NCBI GenBank assembly: GCA_036270655.1 | Contig: DATBCD010000048.1 | Coordinates: 22,290 to 86,289 of the forward strand | Length of the DNA stretch: 64,000 nucleotides | From: VBCK01 sp036270655 | GTDB taxonomy: Bacteria > Pseudomonadota > Gammaproteobacteria > Burkholderiales > Burkholderiaceae_F | Direction of reading: 5' to 3' | Part shown: positions 7,750 to 15,838 of the stretch, one piece after another | Numbering within the stretch: the first letter of the stretch is position 1 | How the letters are laid out: each line of letters opens with the position of its first letter | Translations under genes and position numbers: made by a program | The notes under the pieces: generated by a model | Told to the model about the DNA's origin: nothing | Seen by the model: the letters and a program-made list of their open reading frames with translations, nothing else | The model's database searches: none

Positions 7750-8318
7750 CCGGTCCGCTCCCGGTAAAACAGCGTGAAATGCACGCGCGATTCCAGCTGG
7801 TCGGCCGCCGAGCCCGGCCGCTCGACCCGCAGCTCGTCCAGGCTGGCGTGTGGCAGCTTGTTCAGAACGTCGGCCACGAACGCCTTGACCGGCGCGTAAT
7901 GTTCCTTGACCGGCAGGATCACCTCGAACCGGGTCAGGCCCCCCGAACCCTCGACCTTCCGCACCGAGTACTCGCCGCGTGACAGATCGACGTGAGCCGC
8001 TTGCGCTGCCGTGAAGATCACCCGCAGGTCGGCGGTCGAGTGGTCGGCCAGCGGGAACCATTGCTGGAACCGCGCCAGCTGCTCGGCCGGCGTGTGATCC
8101 TCGTTGTGGGTCGCGCGGATCTGGGCGAACCGCGCGCGGGCCTGCTCGGTGCGCGAGCTGAGCCATTCGGTCTCGCGATGGGCCAGTGCCGCCAGCGCAA
8201 ATCCGATCGCAGCCGCCAGCAACAGCGCGACGCCCGCGATGCCGGCCGTGCCGAGGCGGAATTGGGCCCACCGTCCGAAGCGGTTCAATGCGTGCAGCGC
8301 AAGATTGACCCGGTTCAT
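7746..8318 (-). CDS. PilO-like inner-membrane assembly protein
   Basis: A 190-residue bitopic protein with one membrane helix (about residues 22-45, GTAGIAGVALLLAAAIGFALAA), a coiled-coil stretch (ETEWLSSRTEQARARFAQIR) and a C-terminal ferredoxin-like half. That is the layout of PilO and GspM, which link the cytoplasmic and periplasmic parts of type IV pili and type II secretion systems. Assignment as PilO rests mainly on this layout and on the order PilM-PilN-PilO-PilP. The ATG at 8318 overlaps the stop of the PilN-like gene in an ATGA; an in-frame ATG four codons upstream is possible. Confidence 0.75.
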   Translation of the reverse strand: MNRVNLALHALNRFGRWAQFRLGTAGIAGVALLLAAAIGFALAALAHRETEWLSSRTEQARARFAQIRATHNEDHTPAEQLARFQQWFPLADHSTADLRVIFTAAQAAHVDLSRGEYSVRKVEGSGGLTRFEVILPVKEHYAPVKAFVADVLNKLPHASLDELRVERPGSAADQLESRVHFTLFYRERTG

Positions 8319-8851
8319 GTGCCGCTCCATTTCAACTGCACGACGAACCGCACCGGCGTGCCGGGCGTCTGCACCTGCACCAGGTGCGACGTCAGCCAGA
8401 TGTCCGAGAACTGCTTTCCGCCTTGCAACGCCTGCAGGTAATCGAGCATCGCAGCCGAATTCTTGGCTTCGGCCGTAATCCGCACCACGTGGCGCTGAGC
8501 CGACGGCTCCACCCCGAGCAACGCCACCTCGGAAGTCGCCACGCCTTCCAGTGCCGCCAGCATCTCGGCCCACGGTATCTGCAGTTCGCGCGCGACCTGG
8601 TTGGCCGCCTTCGAGACGCGCGGATCGACCGGCGGGCCGGCGCGCGCGGCTTCCGACTTGCCGCCGGCCGGGCGTCCGCTGACTGCGTTCAGTTCGCTCG
8701 CGAGCGCCATCCGGGCCGCCTGCGCGGACTGGAACTGCACCCCAGCCACCAGCGCGGCGGCCAGGCCGGCGGCCAGCAGCAGCCAGCCAGCCGGCCCGTT
8801 GCGCCTTGCCGGCGAAAAATCCAGATCCAGACGGGCCACTTTCTTCGACAT
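8315..8851 (-). CDS. PilN-like inner-membrane assembly protein
   Basis: A protein of about 178 residues starting MSKKVARLDLDFSPARR, a typical PilN opening, followed by one membrane helix (about residues 21-42) and a periplasmic part with RVSKAANQVARELQIPWAEMLAALEGV, a conserved feature of PilN-type proteins of MSHA-like systems. It should pair with the PilO-like protein and bind PilM through its cytoplasmic N terminus. I chose ATG 8851, with GAGG nine bases upstream. A GTG at 8866 that overlaps the upstream stop would add five residues and is an alternative start. Confidence 0.78.
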   Translation of the reverse strand: MSKKVARLDLDFSPARRNGPAGWLLLAAGLAAALVAGVQFQSAQAARMALASELNAVSGRPAGGKSEAARAGPPVDPRVSKAANQVARELQIPWAEMLAALEGVATSEVALLGVEPSAQRHVVRITAEAKNSAAMLDYLQALQGGKQFSDIWLTSHLVQVQTPGTPVRFVVQLKWSGT

Positions 8852-8862
8852 GATCTCGGCCC

Positions 8863-9774
8863 TCACACGGTTGTCGGCAACGCGACCCAGGGCGGCGGCG
8901 GGCTCCAGCCGGCGGGCAGCAATGCGAAGAAGCGCGTCTCGCCATCCAGCGCCAGGCCGGCGCCGCGCAACAGGCTGCGGCCTCGCACTTCGAGATCTTC
9001 GGGAGCGCGCACGCCCAGCTCGAAGCTCATCGCGGTCAGCACGCCGCCGGCCGCCACCGCGAGCTGGGTGCCGGTTTCGCGCACCAGCGAGATCACGGCG
9101 CAGCGCGACATCAGCCGATCGCGGTGCGCGTTGTATTCATGGACAAACTCTCCGACGAACTCGCCGGCCTGAAGCTTGTGTGTGCGCAGCAGGGCCTGCA
9201 GCGACGGCGGTACCGCCGCCGGCATTCCACAGGCAATCGTGCAATGGCCGCCGGTCTGCGTCTGCCAGCGGGTGACGACCTCGCTGGGCGGCACGCCGGC
9301 AACGTCGGCCAGGGCCGAGCGCACGACGTCATCGGCCGCCGACGGCGACAGGCTGCGCAGATCGGCCCGCACCACGTCGTAAAGCATCCAGGCGTCGCCG
9401 ATCAGCGCGTCGCAGGTCAGCCCCTTGATCGGACCGGCGGCCGCTGTCATCGCCGTGAACACCGGGTCAAGCGCCACAACCGCCTCGGCCAGCGTCGACA
9501 CGCCGGGCCGGTACTCGATCTGCTGGGTCGCCAGCAACCGCGGCTTGCGCCAGCCGGCCACCAGGTCCAGACGCGCACCTTCGGCGCCGACCCGCAGTCG
9601 CAGGCGCCGGCCCAATGCGCGCCCGGCCTTCGCGGCCGCCGCCGCTTCGGCCGGCTTGCCCGCCTTCCCATTGGTTGCCGCATCGGCCGGATTGCCGGCC
9701 TTTGCCGCATCGGCGGGCTTGCCCGCCGTAGCGCCGGGCGCGGCTTTGCCGTTGCTATTCGACTGGAGTGGCAC
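8863..9774 (-). CDS. PilM/MshI-like cytoplasmic assembly protein with Ala/Lys-rich N terminus
   Basis: A 303-residue protein with no membrane segment. The first 50 residues are an Ala/Lys/Gly-rich repeat (KPADAAKAGNPADAATNGKA and variants). The rest has alternating beta/alpha character with DALIGDAWMLYDVV, weakly like the actin-like fold of PilM or the cytoplasmic domain of GspL. Its place before PilN- and PilO-like genes supports a PilM role. I do not see a clean ATP-binding phosphate loop, so this may be a divergent, possibly non-hydrolysing, version. The GTG start at 9774 has GGAGGAG eight bases upstream and lies inside the end of the ATPase gene (20-bp overlap). Confidence 0.6.
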   Translation of the reverse strand: MPLQSNSNGKAAPGATAGKPADAAKAGNPADAATNGKAGKPAEAAAAAKAGRALGRRLRLRVGAEGARLDLVAGWRKPRLLATQQIEYRPGVSTLAEAVVALDPVFTAMTAAAGPIKGLTCDALIGDAWMLYDVVRADLRSLSPSAADDVVRSALADVAGVPPSEVVTRWQTQTGGHCTIACGMPAAVPPSLQALLRTHKLQAGEFVGEFVHEYNAHRDRLMSRCAVISLVRETGTQLAVAAGGVLTAMSFELGVRAPEDLEVRGRSLLRGAGLALDGETRFFALLPAGWSPPPPWVALPTTV

Positions 9775-11449
9775 GGTTGATCTCCTCCAGCGTGGTGTCG
9801 CCGGACATGGCCGCGTTCAGCGCGGCCTCGCGCAGGCCGACGAAGCCGGTCTCGCGCGCTTCGGCCTTGATCTGCGAGATCGGCGCGCGCGATCCGAGCA
9901 GATCGCGCATGCGGTCGCTCATCGCCAGCGTCTCGGCGATCGCGCGGCGACCCTTGTAACCGGTGCCGCGGCAATGATTGCAGCCCAGGCCGCGCCGGAA
10001 CCGCGCCGTGTAGGCGGCGCGTTTGTCGACGCCGGAGCGCGCCAGCAGCTCGGCCGGCGGCCGGTACGGCGTGGCGCAGCGCGGACAGTTCAGCCGCACC
10101 AGGCGCTGCGCCAGGATGCCGTTGAGCGCCGACATGAAGCTGTAGCTGTCCACGTTCATGTTGGTGAAGCGTCCCATCACGTCGAACACGTTGTTCGCGT
10201 GCACGGTGGTGAACACCTGGTGGCCGGTCAGCGCGGCCTGCACCGCGATCTGCGCCGTCTCCGGGTCGCGGATCTCGCCGACCATGATCTTGTCCGGATC
10301 GTGCCGCAGGATCGAACGCAGCCCTCGCGCGAAGGTCAGGCCTTTTTTCTCGTTGACCGGGATCTGCAGGACACCCTGCACCTGATACTCGACCGGGTCC
10401 TCGATCGTGATGATCTTGTCCAGGCCGGTGTTGATCTCGGTGAGCGCCGCGTACAGCGTCGTCGTCTTGCCGCTGCCGGTCGGCCCGGTCACCAGCAGCA
10501 ACCCATGCGGCAGCGACGACAGGCGCCGCACGAAGTCCAGCACGGACGTCTCGAATCCGAGGTTTTCCAGCTTGATCTGGCGGGCCTCGCCGCCCAGGTT
10601 GTTGCGGTCCAGGATACGCAGCACCGCGTCTTCGCCGAAGATGTTGGGCATGATCGACACCCGCAGGTCGATCTCGCGCTCGCCCACCGAGACTTTGATG
10701 CGGCCGTCCTGCGGCACGCGCCGCTCGGCGATGTCCAGCTCGGCCAGCACCTTGATGCGCGACAGCACGTGGTGGGCCGCTTCCAGTCCGTCGACCCGCT
10801 TGACCACCTCCAGCACGCCGTCGACGCGGTACTTGACCGTCAGGCCCGTGTTGTGCGTCTCGATATGGATGTCGCTCGCCAGCGCTTTCAACGCGTCGTG
10901 GATCGTCGAGTCCACGAGGCGCACGATCGGGCTGCTGGAGGCGCTGATGTCGGCCAGGGCGACCGAGACCGCCTGCGAATCGTTCGCGCTCGCGCCGGCC
11001 GAAACGGACTCGACCGCATCCATCGCGCGCATCGAGCGCTCGGCCTGGGCCAGGAAGGCGCGCAGGTCCTCGGTCGATGTCAGGCCCCAGCCGAGCTTGT
11101 TGCGACGGCGCTGGCGCATCCGCTCGGCGGCCCACGATCGCGTGCGCGTGTCCAGCGGGTCGGTCAGGACCACCAGCGTGCGCTGGTCGGCCGTCGTCAG
11201 CGCGATCGTCAGCCGCTGATTCGTCTCCAGGAACGAGATGGCCTCGAAGTCCGGCGTGCAGGCCCGCAGGTCCGTGATCCCCATCGGCTTCAAGCCGAAA
11301 TAGGTGGCCGCGGCGGCGACGAACTGCGGGCCGGCCAGGCCGATGGCGTCGGACAGCGCCTCGACCGGGCGCTGGGTTCCGGCCTGCTCGAGCGCGCGCC
11401 GTACCAGCTCGTCGCTCAGCACGGTGTTCAGGCTCGCCGGTGCATTCAT
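9755..11449 (-). CDS. gspE: GspE/PilB-family assembly ATPase
   Basis: The motor ATPase of the system, 564 residues and cytoplasmic. An N-terminal MshEN/GspE_N domain (about residues 1-150) precedes the hexamer ATPase: Walker A GPTGSGKTTT near residue 321, Asp box, Walker B region DPDKIMVGEIRDPETA, and a His box GHQVFTTVHAN. The four-cysteine zinc motif typical of GspE/PilB is intact (CPRC, then CNHCRGTGYKGR). I chose ATG 11449 with GGGAG eight bases upstream; the frame is open further upstream. It powers pseudopilus or pilus polymerisation with the GspF platform protein encoded just before it. Confidence 0.95.
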   Translation of the reverse strand: MNAPASLNTVLSDELVRRALEQAGTQRPVEALSDAIGLAGPQFVAAAATYFGLKPMGITDLRACTPDFEAISFLETNQRLTIALTTADQRTLVVLTDPLDTRTRSWAAERMRQRRRNKLGWGLTSTEDLRAFLAQAERSMRAMDAVESVSAGASANDSQAVSVALADISASSSPIVRLVDSTIHDALKALASDIHIETHNTGLTVKYRVDGVLEVVKRVDGLEAAHHVLSRIKVLAELDIAERRVPQDGRIKVSVGEREIDLRVSIMPNIFGEDAVLRILDRNNLGGEARQIKLENLGFETSVLDFVRRLSSLPHGLLLVTGPTGSGKTTTLYAALTEINTGLDKIITIEDPVEYQVQGVLQIPVNEKKGLTFARGLRSILRHDPDKIMVGEIRDPETAQIAVQAALTGHQVFTTVHANNVFDVMGRFTNMNVDSYSFMSALNGILAQRLVRLNCPRCATPYRPPAELLARSGVDKRAAYTARFRRGLGCNHCRGTGYKGRRAIAETLAMSDRMRDLLGSRAPISQIKAEARETGFVGLREAALNAAMSGDTTLEEINRATPVE

Positions 11450-11489
11450 TGTCGCTGCTCCCACTTTCTTCTTCCGCGCTGCGATTGCG

Positions 11490-12695
11490 CTACTGCAGAC
11501 TCGTAGCCAGATCAAAGATTGGCATGTACATCAGCACCACGATCGCGCCAATTACCAGGCCGATGAAGATCATGAGCGCCGGTTCGACCAGGCGGGCGGT
11601 CAGGTCGATCGCCCGGTTCAACGCGGCTTCCTGGAACGACGCAATGCGGGCCAGAACGTCGGCCAGGCGGCCGGTGCGCTGCGCGACTTCCAGCATCCGC
11701 AACGCGACGGTGTCGGCGATCTGCGCCTGCGCCAGCGCAGGGCCGATCGGTCGGCCCTCGGCGATCTGGCGGCGGGCGCCGTCCAGTGCCAGCTGGTCTT
11801 CCAGCGACAGCAGCCGACGGCCCATTTCGAACGCGCGCAGCACCGGAATGCCGCCCTGGACCAGCATCGCGCTGGTCCGGTAGAACTGAGCGTGCCGGAA
11901 CAGGCGTACCAGCGGGCCGATCAGCCAGGCCCGCTGCAGGCCCGGAACCTGCCAGCCGCTGCGCACCGCGCGCAGCAGGCCGAACGACAGCAGCGCCACC
12001 ACGGCGACAAAACCACCCAGGAACAGCGCCGGATGGGCAGCCACCGACTTGCCCCAGCCCAGCAGCAGCTGCGACGCGAGCGGCAGCTTCTTGCTGGCGC
12101 CTTCCAGCAGCACCGCGAAACGGGGCACGACCACGCCGAGCAGGAAAATCACCACCAGCGATCCGACCGCCAGCAGCAGCGCCGGATAGATCGCGGCCCC
12201 GACCAGCTTGCCGCGCAGCATCCGCATCGATTCCAGGTGCGTGCTGAAGCGCCGCAGCGCCGACACCAGGTCGCCGGTCTGTTCGCTGGCCGACACCGAA
12301 GCCACCAGCAACGGGGGGAACACGTCGACGCGATTGGACAGCGCAGCCGACAACGGCAACCCTTCGATCACATCCCGCGTGACCGCTTCCAGCGCCAGGC
12401 GGCCGGCCGAATCGCGCTCCTTCTGCGACAACGTGCGCAAGGTATCGACCATTCCCAGCCCGGCGTCGAGCAGCGCCGCCAGCTCGTCGGTGAACAGGCC
12501 GATGTCCAGGCGGCGGCGCTGAAACCCCTTCCAGCTCGACGTTCGCACCTCGCGGCACGACAGCACGCGCAGGCCGCGCAGCTGCAGCTGCTGGCTCGCC
12601 TTGCCGGCATCGGACGCGCGCAGCCGTTCGGTCAGAAGCGAGCCTTGCGGCGAGACTGCGACGACCTCGAACAGGACCTGAGTGGTGCCGTTCAT
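11490..12695 (-). CDS. gspF: GspF/PilC-family inner-membrane platform protein
   Basis: A polytopic inner-membrane protein of 401 residues with the duplicated GspF domain: FTDELAALLDAGLGMVDTLRTL...FPPLLVASVSASEQTGDL in the first half, and FYRTSAMLVQGGIPVLRAFEMG...MLEVAQRTGRLADVL in the second. Three membrane segments are visible (about residues 170-195, 220-245, 375-398). An N-terminal cytoplasmic domain of about 60 residues precedes the first half, as in the family. It receives the GspE motor and extracts pseudopilins from the membrane. It lies 40 bp upstream of gspE and 43 bp downstream of gspG on the same strand. Confidence 0.95.
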   Translation of the reverse strand: MNGTTQVLFEVVAVSPQGSLLTERLRASDAGKASQQLQLRGLRVLSCREVRTSSWKGFQRRRLDIGLFTDELAALLDAGLGMVDTLRTLSQKERDSAGRLALEAVTRDVIEGLPLSAALSNRVDVFPPLLVASVSASEQTGDLVSALRRFSTHLESMRMLRGKLVGAAIYPALLLAVGSLVVIFLLGVVVPRFAVLLEGASKKLPLASQLLLGWGKSVAAHPALFLGGFVAVVALLSFGLLRAVRSGWQVPGLQRAWLIGPLVRLFRHAQFYRTSAMLVQGGIPVLRAFEMGRRLLSLEDQLALDGARRQIAEGRPIGPALAQAQIADTVALRMLEVAQRTGRLADVLARIASFQEAALNRAIDLTARLVEPALMIFIGLVIGAIVVLMYMPIFDLATSLQ

Positions 12696-12738
12696 AACGG
12701 ATGGATGCCGGAGGGTGACGGTGGGATGCGCACGATCG

Positions 12739-13221
12739 CTAGTTACTCTTGATCGGGGCCGCGTCCCACGAATTGACGTCGGCCGCTTCGCCGGTGCCCC
12801 CGGGCTGGCCGTCGGAACCGTACGAGCTCAGGTCGTAGTCGCCGTGATCACCGGGAGCCTTATAGCGGTAGGCCCGCCCCCATGGATCGGCGGGTACCTG
12901 CTTCTGCAGATAGGGTCCCTGCCACCGGTCCACCCCGTCCGGCTTGGCCACGAGGGCCTGCAGGCCCTGCTCGCTGCTCGGGTAGACGCCGATGTCGAGG
13001 CGATACGTGTCCAGCGCCTTGCCCAGCTGCTCGATCTGCGCGCGGGCGGCGGTGGTGTTGGACTTGCCGACCTGACCGAAATAGCGGGGAGCCACGATGC
13101 CGGCCAGCAGCCCGATGATCACGACCACGACCAACAGCTCGATCAGCGTGAAACCGCGCATGCTGCGCTTTGAAGTCGAACGCGTTTGCGCGGGCTTGCC
13201 TGGTATCGAAGACTCTGCCAC
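12739..13221 (-). CDS. gspG: GspG major pseudopilin
   Basis: A classical major pseudopilin of 160 residues. After a basic leader ending in MRG the mature protein starts FTLIELLVVVVIIGLLAG, with Glu5. The globular domain has VYPSSEQGLQALVAKP, WQGPYLQKQVPADPWGRAYRY and the calcium-loop-like GDYDLSSYGSDGQPGGTGEA. I chose GTG 13221, which has GGAGGG six bases upstream and gives a 22-residue leader; an internal ATG at 13161 would give a shorter leader but lacks a good ribosome binding site. As the first gene of the minus-strand operon it probably lies closest to the promoter. It is the best-conserved pseudopilin of the cluster. Confidence 0.95.
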   Translation of the reverse strand: MAESSIPGKPAQTRSTSKRSMRGFTLIELLVVVVIIGLLAGIVAPRYFGQVGKSNTTAARAQIEQLGKALDTYRLDIGVYPSSEQGLQALVAKPDGVDRWQGPYLQKQVPADPWGRAYRYKAPGDHGDYDLSSYGSDGQPGGTGEAADVNSWDAAPIKSN

Positions 13222-13297
13222 TGAACCCTCCGAGTCAAAGCTGTTCGACGGTGAGAGATACTGTCCAGGCGGCGCAGATCCGTTTCGCCAGAAACAT

Positions 13298-13321
13298 GGG
13301 ATGAGTGTATACCCCCATCCC
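13298..13321. promoter_or_regulatory. Interrupted palindrome upstream of gspG
   Basis: GGGATG (13298-13303) and CATCCC (13316-13321) flank a central GTATAC. The symmetry may extend outwards, because GAAAC and GTTTC lie just outside the two arms. It sits 77 bp upstream of the gspG start, so it could be an operator for the secretion operon. It also lies downstream of the two-component kinase gene, and a role as a weak terminator is possible. Confidence 0.35.
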
Positions 13322-13444
13322 GTTTCTTTGGCATGACGCCCGGGAGGAAAGATTAGCCCACTGGATTTCCCTTAGCAACCCATACGATGCAACTCTACGA
13401 CAAGCGGACACTGTCCCCCCACGCGGGATAGGGATCTCCCCAGA

Positions 13445-14851
13445 TTAAGGTCTGCTTGGTCCGGGCGGGATCGTTGGCAGGGGAAAGGCAACCCTGACAA
13501 GAAGCCCGCCCAGGTTGGATTTGTCCAGGTCAATCCGGGCGTGATGGACCTCGGCCACGGTTCGGACGATCGACAGCCCGATGCCGCAGCCGTCGCCGTC
13601 CCCAAAAAGGCGATAGAAGCGCTCGAAAACGCGTTCGCGCTCCTCCGAGGGAATGCCCGGCCCGGCGTCCTCGACAATGGCCAGCCCGTTCCCGTTCTCC
13701 GGGCGGACCGTCACACGGATTTCACCGGCCGGCGGCCCGTAGCGCATCGCGTTGTCGATCAGGTTGCGCAGCAGCGAGGCCACTCCGAACTCCATGCCGT
13801 CGATCTCGCACGCCGACAGATCGGCTTCGATTCGCTGTCCGCGCCGGCCCAGCAGCGGCCGCACCTCGTCGATCACGTGGCCGGCGATCACGTCCAGTCG
13901 CAGCGGCGAGGCGCCGGTTCGCAGCGCGAGCATGCCGTCCAGCCGCGACAGCGTCAGCAGCTGATCGACCATGTGCGATGCGCGATCGATCGCAAGCACC
14001 AGCTGATCGAGCGCTTTCTTGCGCTCGGGCGCCGTGCGCGTCAGCTGGGCGACCTGGGCGTGCACCTTGACCGCCGCCAATGGCGTGCGCAGCTCGTGAG
14101 CCGCGGCCGAGGTGAAGCGCCGTTCGTTTTCCAGCGCGTTGGCAAAGCGGCGGAACAGCGCGTTGATCTCGCTCACCAGCGGCTGCACCTCGCGCGGCGG
14201 CGCATCGACCTCGATCGGCCGCAGGTCGTTGGGCGAGCGCTGCGTCAGCTGGCGCGCCGAGTCCTGCAGCGAGCGGGTTGCGCGCCGGATCATCCAGGCA
14301 TCGACGACCAGCAGTGCCGCCAGCGAAATCAGGAACAGCACGAACAGGCTGGCAAAGGCGGTGTACGGATAGGCCTCCCGCAGCGCCAGCGGTTCGGCGA
14401 TCTGGATCAGCTTGGTTCGATCCTCGGACCAGAAGACGACCGTGCGCGCCGGGGACCCTTCGAAGACGCGTGTGGCGAAACCGACCTGGTCGAACGGCGC
14501 GATCGGGCTGGCGGTGGCCTCCCCATTGCTCAGCAGCAACTGCTGAGGCGCCGGCGACCAGATCTGATAGCGGTATCGATGGGCGAGCGACGGATCCTCA
14601 TCGACGTGGATCATCCCGGCGCCGGCCAGCCGCATTTCGTCGATCTCGTGGTCGGCCAGCGTCAGAAGCGTTTGCGCCACGCTCTGCATCCGCTGGTCGC
14701 TGAGCGCGCTGCCTTGGCGATGCAAAATGAAATAGGTGGCGCTCCCGCCCGCCACCCAGGCAACCATGGTCGCGATCGCCAGCAACAGCAGCAGCCTGCG
14801 GCGCAGCGACCAGATCGGCTGGCCGGTCGCCGCGGGGCGTTCAGGCGGCAT
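13445..14851 (-). CDS. QseC-type sensor histidine kinase
   Basis: An inner-membrane histidine kinase of 468 residues. Two membrane helices (about residues 15-40 and 155-180) enclose a periplasmic sensor region. A HAMP-like linker leads to HisKA with AAAHELRTPLAAVKVHAQVA, where His252 is the expected phospho-acceptor, and to HATPase_c with N box LLRNLIDNAMRYGP and G boxes VEDAGPGIP and GCGIGLSIV. The arrangement matches QseC/PmrB-like kinases. ATG 14851 overlaps the end of the response regulator by 11 bp, which shows translational coupling. The stimulus cannot be read from the sequence. Confidence 0.9.
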   Translation of the reverse strand: MPPERPAATGQPIWSLRRRLLLLLAIATMVAWVAGGSATYFILHRQGSALSDQRMQSVAQTLLTLADHEIDEMRLAGAGMIHVDEDPSLAHRYRYQIWSPAPQQLLLSNGEATASPIAPFDQVGFATRVFEGSPARTVVFWSEDRTKLIQIAEPLALREAYPYTAFASLFVLFLISLAALLVVDAWMIRRATRSLQDSARQLTQRSPNDLRPIEVDAPPREVQPLVSEINALFRRFANALENERRFTSAAAHELRTPLAAVKVHAQVAQLTRTAPERKKALDQLVLAIDRASHMVDQLLTLSRLDGMLALRTGASPLRLDVIAGHVIDEVRPLLGRRGQRIEADLSACEIDGMEFGVASLLRNLIDNAMRYGPPAGEIRVTVRPENGNGLAIVEDAGPGIPSEERERVFERFYRLFGDGDGCGIGLSIVRTVAEVHHARIDLDKSNLGGLLVRVAFPLPTIPPGPSRP

Positions 14852-15509
14852 TGTCCTGATTGAGCCGGTACCCGGCACCGCGTACTGTCTGAATCAACGA
14901 ACGCGACAATTTGCGCCGCAGGTTGTGGATGTGCACCTCGATCGCGTTGCTTTCGACCACCTCGCCCCATCCGTACAGGGCATCTTCCAGCTGGCGGCGG
15001 CTCAGAACGCGGTCGCGGTTGCGCAGGAAGGTTTCCAGGATCCTGTGCTCACGCTTGGTCAGGTCGACCCGGGCGCCGTTGAAAACGGCGCTGTGTTCGC
15101 TGTGCGACAGCATCAGCGAGCCGTATTCCAGATTCAGATTGTTCTGGCCGCTCTGCCGGCGGTACAGCGCGCGTAAGCGGGCGCTCAGTTCGAGCAGGTC
15201 GAACGGCTTGACCAGGTAGTCGTCGGCGCCCAGGTTCAGCACCCGGACCCGGTCCAGCACGAAACCGCGCGCAGTCAACACTAAAACCGGGGTCAAATTG
15301 CCGGCGTTGCGCCAATTACGCAGCAGTTCCTCCCCGGACGTTCCGGGCAGGCCCAAGTCCAGTACTATCGCGTCGAACCGCTGCGAAACCATCGCGGCCT
15401 CGGCGCCGACTCCATCCTGGCGCCAGTCGACAGTGAAACCTTCCAGCTCCAGGCCGCGTGCCGTCGACGACCCCAGGGCGGCGTCATCTTCTACGATCAG
15501 GATGCGCAC
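14841..15509 (-). CDS. OmpR/PhoB-family response regulator (QseB-like)
   Basis: A 222-residue transcriptional regulator. The receiver domain has D8-D9, phospho-acceptor D51 (IVLDLGLPG), a conserved Thr (LVLTARG) and Lys (LVKPFDL). A winged-helix DNA-binding domain follows (about residues 125-218, LTKREHRILETFL...VEVHIHNLRRKL-type pattern). I chose GTG 15509, which has AGGA seven bases upstream and begins MRILIVEDD as in most OmpR-type regulators; the frame extends two codons further to a TTG. It heads a two-gene operon with the kinase. CTTAAG-type motifs in the intergenic region upstream could be its binding sites. Confidence 0.92.
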   Translation of the reverse strand: MRILIVEDDAALGSSTARGLELEGFTVDWRQDGVGAEAAMVSQRFDAIVLDLGLPGTSGEELLRNWRNAGNLTPVLVLTARGFVLDRVRVLNLGADDYLVKPFDLLELSARLRALYRRQSGQNNLNLEYGSLMLSHSEHSAVFNGARVDLTKREHRILETFLRNRDRVLSRRQLEDALYGWGEVVESNAIEVHIHNLRRKLSRSLIQTVRGAGYRLNQDNAA

Positions 15510-15838
15510 GATCAAATCCTATGGTGGCTTAAGAGTTAGTCTAAACCCGCAGAAAGACGAAGGAAAAACGTGCCTGACGGGAGCCCACCGGCGCCCGCCG
15601 TGCGGTACCAGCTGACCTTAAAGATCGTCATAGGCGGCGTAGTCTTAAGCTGCAATGGCCGGGGCGAAAGCCTGTGAAGGTCGGTTAAGCGGGCTCTTTC
15701 GGACCGAATGGGCACCGATCGGCCAGCCGTCAGTCGGCGGTAACATGCCGCGCGCTGCAACCTGGAAGCATCTGGCCGGTCAAACTCGACGGCGCGGGCG
15801 GATTCGGGCGCCGGCACAAGGCGGTCTTGGAGGGCGTG
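15510..15838. promoter_or_regulatory. 329-bp divergent promoter region with TTAA-motif cluster
   Basis: It separates the response regulator (minus) from the DsbD homologue (plus) and holds no gene that I can support. AT-rich motifs stand out in the GC-rich background: CTTAAG at 15528-15533, CTTAA at 15617-15621, CTTAAG at 15644-15649 and TTAAG at 15685-15689. CTTAA half-sites are the kind bound by QseB/PmrA-type regulators, so autoregulation is plausible. GGAGG at 15829-15833 is the ribosome binding site for the plus-strand gene. Confidence 0.45.

Noticed and set aside
15827..15838. TTG 15827 or GTG 15836 as the start of the DsbD homologue
   Set aside because: The GGAGG at 15829-15833 overlaps or lies too close to these codons; TTG 15839 has normal spacing.
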